NCBI RefSeq assembly: GCF_001556045.1
Contig: NZ_LSIC01000032.1
Span: 1 to 5,051 of the forward strand
Direction: 5' to 3'
Length of the DNA: 5,051 nt
Source: Bradyrhizobium sp. CCH5-F6
GTDB lineage: Bacteria > Pseudomonadota > Alphaproteobacteria > Rhizobiales > Xanthobacteraceae
The notes beneath the pieces are model-generated. The model did not search any database. It had not been told where the DNA came from and saw only the letters and a program-made list of their open reading frames with translations. The position numbers and the translations under genes are program-made. This document shows, piece by piece, positions 1 through 5,051 of the stretch. Position 1 is the stretch's first letter. Every line of letters begins with the position of its first letter.

Positions 1-141
1 CGTCTCGAAGGATGGCCGCAGGGAAAAGCTCTCATATGCGATAGCCCTGCCCGCACGCGGGGGAGGGAGCTCACTGCCGTTGCCGCCACAGCGTGCGCGC
101 CATATGCGATGCCTCCCGTAAGAATGGGGAGAGGGAGGATG
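1..141. repeat. Gene-free flank made of GC-rich intergenic repeat sequence
   Basis: I see no credible gene in this stretch downstream of the oligopeptidase B stop codon. The 10-mer CATATGCGAT occurs twice, at 33-42 and 101-110, and each copy is followed by a C-rich then G-rich hairpin-like segment. In the first, CCCT (45-48) and CCCGC (50-54) can pair with GCGGG (57-61) and AGGG (64-67). In the second, CCTCCC (112-117) can pair with GGGAGG (133-138). This looks like a degenerate unit repeated with a 68-base period. Read on the minus strand, the first bases (CCATCCTTCGAGACG) resemble the edge of a palindromic repeat common in Bradyrhizobium, which would continue beyond the window. That family assignment is from memory. 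Confidence 0.55.
112..138 (-). terminator. Weak hairpin just after the oligopeptidase B stop, possible transcript end
   Basis: On the minus strand this begins three bases after the TGA at 144-142. CCTCCC (138-133) can pair with GGGAGG (117-112) around a 15-base loop. No run of U follows, so it is not a classical intrinsic terminator. It contains CCCTCTCCCC (135-126), the same 10-mer found right after the stop of the last gene in the window. A role in ending or stabilising the transcript is inferred only. Confidence 0.25.
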
Positions 142-2250
142 TCAGGCTTCCACCTTGTCCGCCATCCCTGCCGCCGACAGCGCGAACGCATACACGATCG
201 CGATTTCATCGAGACGGTCGAATCGCCCTGACGCACCGCCGTGGCCGGCGCCCATGTTGGTGCGGAGCAGGACCGGGCCGCCGCCGGTCATGGTGGCGCG
301 CAGGCGAGCGATCCATTTGGCGGGCTCCCAATAGGTGACGCGCGGGTCGGTCAGCCCGCCCATCGCGAGGATCGCGGGATAGTCCTTTGCCGCGACATTG
401 TCGTAAGGCGAGTAGGACAGAATGGTGCGGAAATCCTTCTCGCTCTCGATCGGATTGCCCCATTCCGGCCATTCCGGCGGCGTCAGCGGCAGGGTGTCGT
501 CGAGCATGGTGTTGAGCACGTCGACGAACGGCACTTCGGCGACGATGCCGGCGAACAGGTCGCCGGCGCGATTGGCGACCGCGCCCATCAGCATGCCGCC
601 GGCCGAGCCGCCATGGCCAATGATGCGCTTGGCGCTGGTGTACTTCGCATCGATCAAAGCGCGTGCGCTGGCGGCGAAATCGTCGAACGAGTTCGTCTTC
701 TTCTCGCGCTTGCCGTCGAGATACCAGCCCCAGCCCTTGTCGGCGCCGCCGCGGATATGGGCGATGGCATAGACGAAGCCGCGATCGACCAGCGACAGGC
801 GGTTGGCGTTGAAGGAGGCCGGCATCGCCATGCCGTAGGAGCCGTAACCGTAGAGCAGGAGGGGGGCCGCGCCGTCCAGCTTCAATCCGCGACGATGCAG
901 GATCGAGACCGGCACCTCGGCGCCGTCATGCGCCTTGGCCATGATGCGCGTGGTGACGTAATTGGCGGCGTCGTGGCCGGAGGGAATCTCCTGGCGCTTG
1001 CGCAGGGTGCGCGTGCGCTTGGCCATGTCATAGTCGTAGACTTCCGAGGGCGTCGTCATCGACGAATAGGCAAAGCGCAGATTCGTCGTCTCGAATTCGT
1101 AGGAGCCCATCGTGTCGAGCGAATAGGCGGCCTCGTCGAAGGCAATGGCATGCTCCTCGTTCGAGGCGAGATCGCGGATCACGATCGACGGCAGCGCATT
1201 GGCGCGCTCCAGCCGCACCAGATGGCCGGCATAGAGATCGATATCGATGATGTAGATGCCCGGCCGGTATGGGATCAGGTCGCGCCAGTTCTTGCGCTCG
1301 GGCGAGCCGAGCGGCGCGGTGACGATCTTGAAGTCGATGGCGTCATCGGCATTGGTGAGGATGAACAGCTCGTCGCCGCGATCGGCGAGCGAATATTGCA
1401 CGCCTTCCTCGCGCGCCGCGACCAGGCGCGGCGGCGCCTCGGGGTTGGCGAGATCGATCAGCCGCTGCTCGCTCGTCTCGTGGTCGCCGCCCGCGATCAC
1501 GCAGAAGCGGCCGCTGGTGCTCTCGTGCAGATGGGTGAACCAGCCGGCATCCTGCTCTTCATAGACCAGCGTGTCGTCGGCCTGCTTGGTGCCGAGCCTG
1601 TGACGCCACACCTGCATCGGCCGGTGGTTGTCGTCGAGCTTCACATAGAAGAAGCTCTTGCAGTCCGAGGCCCAGACCACGCCGCCGTCGGTCTCCTCGA
1701 CGACGTCGTCGAGATCCGTCCCGGTCGTCCAGTCGCGGACGCGGATGGAAAAATACTCCGAGCCCTTGGTGTCGGCGCTCCAGGCCTGCAGCTTGTGATC
1801 GTGGGAGTGCCGGCTGCCGCCGAACTTGAAATATTTGTGGTTCTTTGCGAGCGCGTCGCCGTCGAGCACGATCTGGCCCTCGCCGCCCTCGCGCGGCATG
1901 CGGCCGAACAGTTCGTGCTGCCCGCCCTCGCGAAACCTGCGGAAATAGGCGAAGGGGCCGTCGGGAGACGGCACGCTGGAATCGTCCTCCTTGATCCGTC
2001 CGCGCATCTCGCGCACCAGCGTCTTCTGCAGGCTGGCTGTGTGGCCGAGCAGGCTGTCGGTGTAGACGTTCTCCTCGTCGAGATATTTGCGGATGTCGGG
2101 GTCGAGCACCGCAGGGTCACGCAGCACCTCCTGCCATTTCTCGTCCTTCAGCCAGGCATAGTCGTCGGTCACGGTGATGCCGTGCCGCGTGAAGGAATGC
2201 GGCCGGCGCGGGGCGACGGGCGGCTGGGAAGGCGTCTTGGCTTGTGTCAC
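142..2250 (-). CDS. ptrB: Oligopeptidase B (S9A prolyl oligopeptidase family)
   Basis: This is a cytosolic serine peptidase of 702 residues that, in its family, cleaves short peptides after basic residues. A beta-propeller gating domain covers roughly residues 75-430 and an alpha/beta-hydrolase domain follows to the C-terminus. The nucleophile is Ser549 in GGSAGG (codon 606-604), with Asp635 in TDPRV and His670 in GAGHGG. The spacing matches the Ser532/Asp617/His652 triad I recall for the enterobacterial enzyme, with a constant offset of 17. The length is normal for the family, and there is no signal peptide or membrane segment. The start is GTG at 2250-2248, chosen because GAGGA lies four bases upstream and the protein then begins just before the conserved PRRPHSFTRHGI region. 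It is transcribed divergently from the acyltransferase pair, with 198 bases between start codons, and appears to stand alone. Positions that set basic specificity in the enterobacterial enzyme differ here (Pro477, Ser479, Pro595), while Glu593 is kept, so its exact preference is uncertain. Confidence 0.95.
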   Translation of the reverse strand: MTQAKTPSQPPVAPRRPHSFTRHGITVTDDYAWLKDEKWQEVLRDPAVLDPDIRKYLDEENVYTDSLLGHTASLQKTLVREMRGRIKEDDSSVPSPDGPFAYFRRFREGGQHELFGRMPREGGEGQIVLDGDALAKNHKYFKFGGSRHSHDHKLQAWSADTKGSEYFSIRVRDWTTGTDLDDVVEETDGGVVWASDCKSFFYVKLDDNHRPMQVWRHRLGTKQADDTLVYEEQDAGWFTHLHESTSGRFCVIAGGDHETSEQRLIDLANPEAPPRLVAAREEGVQYSLADRGDELFILTNADDAIDFKIVTAPLGSPERKNWRDLIPYRPGIYIIDIDLYAGHLVRLERANALPSIVIRDLASNEEHAIAFDEAAYSLDTMGSYEFETTNLRFAYSSMTTPSEVYDYDMAKRTRTLRKRQEIPSGHDAANYVTTRIMAKAHDGAEVPVSILHRRGLKLDGAAPLLLYGYGSYGMAMPASFNANRLSLVDRGFVYAIAHIRGGADKGWGWYLDGKREKKTNSFDDFAASARALIDAKYTSAKRIIGHGGSAGGMLMGAVANRAGDLFAGIVAEVPFVDVLNTMLDDTLPLTPPEWPEWGNPIESEKDFRTILSYSPYDNVAAKDYPAILAMGGLTDPRVTYWEPAKWIARLRATMTGGGPVLLRTNMGAGHGGASGRFDRLDEIAIVYAFALSAAGMADKVEA

Positions 2251-2254
2251 TCGG

Positions 2255-2259
2255 TCCTC
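2255..2259 (-). promoter_or_regulatory. Ribosome binding site of ptrB supporting the GTG start
   Basis: On the minus strand GAGGA precedes the GTG start by four bases (CCGA). The spacing is slightly short but workable. The frame stays open further upstream without a better start, so this site decides the GTG call. Confidence 0.6.
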
Positions 2260-2287
2260 GTTTGTGTCCGGCGTCGCTGCTCTTCGT

Positions 2288-2318
2288 CTCTTCCCGCAAG
2301 CGGGGAGAGGGGGAAGAG
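2288..2318. repeat. Palindromic repeat in the ptrB leader
   Basis: CTCTTCCCGC (2288-2297) pairs with GCGGGGAGAG (2300-2309), giving ten base pairs with one G-U wobble and a two-base apex that would open in practice. Alternatively CTCTTCCC (2288-2295) pairs perfectly with GGGAAGAG (2311-2318). The two structures are mutually exclusive. It contains GGGGAGAGGG (2302-2311), also found at 126-135 and, inverted, at 4997-5006, so it belongs to the same intergenic repeat group. It sits 29 bases upstream of the ptrB ribosome binding site and would lie in the ptrB 5' leader if transcription starts near 2330. Confidence 0.6.
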
Positions 2319-2336
2319 GGCAACTCGCTGCGTTCC

Positions 2337-2342
2337 CTTATA
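2337..2342 (-). promoter_or_regulatory. Candidate -10 element for ptrB
   Basis: On the minus strand this reads TATAAG, the most A/T-rich hexamer in a GC-rich leader, placed 86 bases upstream of the GTG start. The upstream hexamer TGGCAA at an 18-base spacing is a poor -35 match, so sigma-70-type use is only suggested. It overlaps the left arm of the inverted repeat at 2340-2349. Confidence 0.25.
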
Positions 2343-2427
2343 TCGTCCCGATTCCGCGAATTGCCAGCGCGCTGCGCCGAGCCTGCCGGGTTGTTGACCG
2401 GGCCCTTGTATGCTTTAGGGACGATAT
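2340..2427. promoter_or_regulatory. Perfect 10-bp inverted repeat in the divergent intergenic region
   Basis: ATATCGTCCC (2340-2349) and GGGACGATAT (2418-2427) are exact reverse complements separated by 68 bases. Each strand therefore reads GGGACGATAT towards its own gene. The right copy ends 21 bases before the acyltransferase ATG. The left copy ends 89 bases before the ptrB GTG and overlaps the candidate -10. It could be a paired operator or a shared promoter-like element. A regulator cannot be named from this window. Confidence 0.4.
2391..2419 (+). promoter_or_regulatory. Weak candidate promoter for the acyltransferase pair
   Basis: TTGTTG (2391-2396) and TTTAGG (2414-2419) are spaced by 17 bases and would start transcription close to 2425, just ahead of the ATG at 2449. 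Both hexamers are poor matches to the sigma-70 consensus. TTGACC at 2394-2399 is a better -35, but no good -10 stands at a suitable distance from it. This is a guess from spacing. Confidence 0.18.
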
Positions 2428-2448
2428 CCCCGCCGCCGGTCCAGCCAG

Positions 2449-3885
2449 ATGCTGTTCAATTCCTATCCATTCATCCTGCTGTTCCTGCCGGTTGTGCTGG
2501 CTGGCTATTTCTGGCTCGGCCAGCGCAGCAATCTGATCCCGGTGATCTGGCTGGCACTGGCCTCGCTCGCCTTCTACGCCATTGGCAGCTGGCAATTCCT
2601 GCCCCTGCTGTTGATCTCGATCGTCTTCAACTACGGCGTCGGCCATCTCCTCATCGTGGCGGAGCTTGCTCCGTCGCAACGAAAGGCGGCGCTCGCTCTC
2701 GGTGTCGTCGGCGATCTCCTCGTGCTCGGCATCTTCAAATATGCCGGCTTCGTCGCCGAGAACGTCAACGCGCTGGCTGGTACGCATCTTGCGGTTCACA
2801 TCCTGCTTCCGGTCGGCGTCTCCTTCTACACCTTCACCCAGATCGCGTTCCTGGTCGATGCCTATCGCGGCCAGGTCGCGGCCTACGCGTTGCCGCACTA
2901 CGCGCTGTTCGTGACCTACTTTCCGCACCTGATCGCGGGGCCCATCCTCCACCACAAGGACATGATCCCGCAATTCGAGCGCGCGGAAGCGAAGCGCCCG
3001 GACCCGCATCTCATGCTGTGTGGTGTGATCATCTTCGCCATCGGCCTGTTCAAGAAGACCTGCCTTGCCGACGGCATCCAGCCGCTGGTCGCGCTCGCCT
3101 TCGAGGCGCGCTCGCCGAGCTTCGACCAGGCCTGGTGTGGTGCGCTCGCCTACACGTTCCAGCTCTATTTCGACTTCTCCGGATATTCCGACATGGCGAT
3201 CGGCATATCGCTGATGTTCGGCATCTTCCTGCCGGTCAACTTCAACTCGCCCTACAAGGCGGCGAGCATCGTCGAGTTCTGGCGCCGCTGGCACATGACG
3301 CTGTCGCAATTCCTGCGCGACTATCTCTACATCCCTCTCGGCGGCAATCGCCGCGGCCGCGTGCTGCGCTACGTCAACCTGATGATCACGATGCTGCTCG
3401 GCGGGCTCTGGCACGGCGCGGCCTGGACGTTCGTGGTGTGGGGCGCGCTGCACGGCGCCTATCTCTGTGTCAACCACGCCTTCAACGCGCTGGTGCCGAA
3501 CGTCCCCGCGATTGCCAGGCGCCCAGTCCGCATCGCCGGCGCCGTGCTGACGTTCCTCGCCGTCGTCATCGCCTGGGTGTTCTTCCGCGCCGAGAGCGTC
3601 GCGTGGGCGCTGCGGGTGCTCCACGCCATGGCCGATCCCTCGAATATCGTCCTTGGCCGCGAGGAGATTGCGGCGCTGGTGCTGGTCTCGATCTATGCGG
3701 CGCTGGTCTGGCTGACGCCGAACACGCAAGGCATCATCGGATATGATCACGCCAACCGCCGGGTCGGCGAGGACTTGCGGGCAGGGCGCATGCGGCCGCT
3801 GTTCCTCTATGGCGCATCGCTGGTGCTCGCATTCGGCATTCTGGGCATCCAGAGCCACAGCGAATTCATCTATTTCCGGTTCTGA
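2449..3885 (+). CDS. MBOAT family O-acyltransferase, AlgI-like
   Basis: This is an inner-membrane protein of 478 residues with about ten to twelve hydrophobic segments. Its family (AlgI of alginate acetylation, DltB, PatA) moves an acyl group, usually acetyl, across the membrane for transfer to an exported polymer. The N-terminus MLFNSYPFILLFLPVVL is the typical family start and supports the ATG at 2449, although no Shine-Dalgarno sequence is visible before it. Diagnostic blocks are SFYTFTQIAFLVDAYRG (125-141), FPHLIAGPI (158-166), QLYFDFSGYSDMAIG (238-252), FWRRWHMTLS (277-286, His282) and GGLWHGAAW (318-326). His322 (codon 3412-3414) aligns with the catalytic histidine of AlgI. FFRAES (378-383) and the C-terminal FIYFRF are also typical. 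The length is slightly below that of AlgI (about 520). The stop overlaps the next start as TGATG, so the two genes are probably co-translated. The acyl donor and acceptor cannot be read from the sequence, and algI is not assigned because no alginate genes are present. Confidence 0.95.
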   Translation: MLFNSYPFILLFLPVVLAGYFWLGQRSNLIPVIWLALASLAFYAIGSWQFLPLLLISIVFNYGVGHLLIVAELAPSQRKAALALGVVGDLLVLGIFKYAGFVAENVNALAGTHLAVHILLPVGVSFYTFTQIAFLVDAYRGQVAAYALPHYALFVTYFPHLIAGPILHHKDMIPQFERAEAKRPDPHLMLCGVIIFAIGLFKKTCLADGIQPLVALAFEARSPSFDQAWCGALAYTFQLYFDFSGYSDMAIGISLMFGIFLPVNFNSPYKAASIVEFWRRWHMTLSQFLRDYLYIPLGGNRRGRVLRYVNLMITMLLGGLWHGAAWTFVVWGALHGAYLCVNHAFNALVPNVPAIARRPVRIAGAVLTFLAVVIAWVFFRAESVAWALRVLHAMADPSNIVLGREEIAALVLVSIYAALVWLTPNTQGIIGYDHANRRVGEDLRAGRMRPLFLYGASLVLAFGILGIQSHSEFIYFRF

Positions 3886-4991
3886 TGCGGGCCACGTTCA
3901 CCAGTTTATGGCGTCTTCTGCTTGCGAGCATCGCTTGCGTACTGGGCGCGGCCCTGCTCACCTTCGTGGTCGATCCCCTGCAATTGTTCCGTCCCTCGCG
4001 CCTCGTCGCGGCCTTCTATTCCGAGGACACGCGCGTGCAGAATGCCGGGCTGATCCGCAGCCAGTCGTTCGACACCGTGTTCATGGGCACCTCGCTGGCG
4101 ATCCATTTCCGCCAGAACGACATCGACCGCGCGCTTCGCGTGCATTCGCTCAAGCTGGCGATGACCGGCTCCAATTCGCGCCAGCAGGCCTTCGTGCTGG
4201 CGCAGGCGCTCGACCGTGGCGCAAGGCGGGTGATCTGGGAAATGGACGACTTCATCTTCGTCGATGCCGCCGACATCGAGACCGATCCCTATCTCTCCGT
4301 CGACCTTTATCGCGGAACGGCCAAGGGCATCGCGTCCTATTTGTTCAGCGCGGCAATGGCGAAGGAATCCCTGTTCGCGCTGTTGCGGTCGGTCCCGCCG
4401 CTGGGGGAGCCGCTGACCCGGGCGACGCCGTTTCTCCCGGTCAAGTTCGCGCTGTCAGACGTCGATGACATCTATGCGCTGCCGCGGGATTTCGATGTCG
4501 CGCGCGGCTACAACGCAACGAGGACGCTCGCGGCCTTCGCCCACATCACCGATCCCGTGCGCAGCCGCTTCCTCGCCGAGGGCTATCACTACGACGCGAT
4601 GGTCCGGCACTTCGAGCGCGATGCCGTCGGCCTGATCGCGCGCCACCCCGACGTGACCTTCGACGTCTACTTCCCGCCCTATTCGATCCTGCAGTTCGTC
4701 GCCATGCGCGATGCCTCGCCCGGGACGCTGAAGATCGTCACCGATCTCACCGCGCATGTCGCGCGGCGCCTGACGCAGCTTCCGAACGTGCGCTTGCACG
4801 ATTTCCGCGCGATCAAGGCGGTGACGCACGATCTGAACAATTACAGCGACGTCATCCACCATTCGCCGGTGGTCGACGCGATGGTGCTGAAGTGGCTGGC
4901 GAGTGGAGAATATCGGGTGGATCCGAAAGCGCCGCTGAAGCCGCTGGAGGAATTGAAGTCGCAGGTCGAGGCGTATCGCGTCGAGCGCTGA
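3885..4991 (+). CDS. Membrane-anchored SGNH/DltD-like protein, partner of the MBOAT acyltransferase
   Basis: This 368-residue protein has one N-terminal hydrophobic segment (about 8-29) and a soluble region expected to face the periplasm. I recognise features of an SGNH-hydrolase-like family that often neighbours MBOAT genes: VQNAGLIR (51-58); FMGTSLA (66-72), where Ser70 takes the nucleophile position (codon 4092-4094); GSNSRQ (95-100), where Asn97 may be the oxyanion asparagine; a core strand FDVYFPPYSIL (259-269); and NNYSDVIHHSP (318-328), where Asp322 and His325 form the DxxH pair of the last SGNH block. All catalytic-type residues are therefore present. The likely role is transfer or removal of the acyl group on an exported glycan, by analogy with AlgJ/AlgX and DltD. 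The ATG shares one base with the MBOAT stop, and with no clear ribosome binding site, translation probably depends on coupling. I do not recognise a named gene. The CDS is certain. The fold is probable and the substrate unknown. Confidence 0.85.
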   Translation: MRATFTSLWRLLLASIACVLGAALLTFVVDPLQLFRPSRLVAAFYSEDTRVQNAGLIRSQSFDTVFMGTSLAIHFRQNDIDRALRVHSLKLAMTGSNSRQQAFVLAQALDRGARRVIWEMDDFIFVDAADIETDPYLSVDLYRGTAKGIASYLFSAAMAKESLFALLRSVPPLGEPLTRATPFLPVKFALSDVDDIYALPRDFDVARGYNATRTLAAFAHITDPVRSRFLAEGYHYDAMVRHFERDAVGLIARHPDVTFDVYFPPYSILQFVAMRDASPGTLKIVTDLTAHVARRLTQLPNVRLHDFRAIKAVTHDLNNYSDVIHHSPVVDAMVLKWLASGEYRVDPKAPLKPLEELKSQVEAYRVER

Positions 4992-4996
4992 TCTTG

Positions 4997-5051
4997 CCCT
5001 CTCCCCTTGTGGGAGAGGGTGGCTCGCCGCGTAGCGGCGAGACGGGTGAGG
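4997..5051. repeat. Double-hairpin palindromic repeat after the MBOAT/SGNH pair, possible transcript end
   Basis: Two perfect stems lie side by side. CCCTCTCCC (4997-5005) pairs with GGGAGAGGG (5011-5019) around a five-base loop, and CTCGCCGC (5023-5030) pairs with GCGGCGAG (5034-5041) around GTA. The sequence then ends in GGGTGAGG at the window edge, so the element may continue. It begins five bases after the stop codon at 4989-4991. The form resembles the abundant CCCTCTCCC-type intergenic repeats of Bradyrhizobium, an assignment made from memory. No U-run follows either stem, so a role as terminator or 3'-end protector is possible but not shown. Confidence 0.7.

Noticed and set aside
93..338. 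An 81-codon plus-strand frame at the left edge
   Set aside because: It overlaps repeat DNA and the 3' end of ptrB, and its product is arginine- and proline-rich filler with no sign of selection.
2366..2373. The 8-base palindrome AGCGCGCT in the divergent region
   Set aside because: Such short GC palindromes are expected often in DNA of this composition, and its position matches no promoter element.
241..2397. A 718-codon open frame on the plus strand, antisense to ptrB along almost its whole length
   Set aside because: It is in a mirrored frame of a GC-rich gene, where antisense stop codons are rare. Its protein is low in structure signals, rich in Arg/Gly/Ala/His/Val, and matches no family I know. 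The minus-strand peptidase has all its motifs.
2244..3858. Long open frames of about 500 codons on both strands overlapping the MBOAT gene
   Set aside because: Both are explained by high GC content. Neither shows recognisable motifs, and the MBOAT frame has every conserved block.
3743..4468. A 241-codon plus-strand frame bridging the two acyltransferase genes
   Set aside because: It overlaps the ends of two well supported genes in another frame and reads as Arg/Ser/Ala-rich sequence without motifs.
4455..4862. A 135-codon minus-strand frame inside the SGNH-like gene
   Set aside because: It is a shadow of the plus-strand gene with no motif and no ribosome binding context.
1..5051. CRISPR array, tRNA, rRNA or insertion sequence
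   Set aside because: There are no regularly spaced identical repeats, no cloverleaf or rRNA-like stretch, and no transposase gene with terminal inverted repeats. The repeats present are short palindromic intergenic elements.

Overview
The window is about 5 kb of GC-rich bacterial DNA. It reads like an alphaproteobacterial chromosome of the Bradyrhizobium/Rhodopseudomonas type. The reasons are the strong G/C bias at third codon positions, the character of the oligopeptidase B protein, and GC-rich palindromic intergenic repeats resembling those scattered through Bradyrhizobium genomes. The genus is my inference from memory, not the result of a search.

Layout. Positions 1-141 hold no convincing gene, only repeat-derived sequence. 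Positions 142-2250 on the minus strand encode a full-length oligopeptidase B (S9A serine peptidase) with an intact Ser/Asp/His triad and a GTG start. Positions 2251-2448 are a divergent intergenic region. It contains a hairpin-forming repeat in the ptrB leader and a widely spaced perfect 10-bp inverted repeat (GGGACGATAT) that points one copy at each gene. Positions 2449-3885 on the plus strand encode an AlgI-like MBOAT O-acyltransferase. It is joined by a one-base TGATG overlap to a membrane-anchored SGNH/DltD-like protein (3885-4991). The window ends in a double-hairpin repeat (4997-5051) that starts five bases after that stop.

How the genes work together. The MBOAT protein and its partner look like a two-gene cassette. 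The first would pass an acyl group, probably acetyl, across the inner membrane. The second would place it on, or otherwise modify, an exported glycan. No polysaccharide synthase or glycosyltransferase lies in the window, so the target is unknown. The oligopeptidase is a cytosolic peptide-degrading enzyme that is transcribed away from the cassette and probably has no functional tie to it.

The observations most worth a second look are: the compact MBOAT/SGNH pair with no visible polysaccharide genes; the shared inverted motif in the divergent promoter region; the same 10-mer (CCCTCTCCCC, in the sense direction) five or six bases after the stop codons at both transcription-unit ends; and substitutions at positions that set dibasic specificity in enterobacterial oligopeptidase B.
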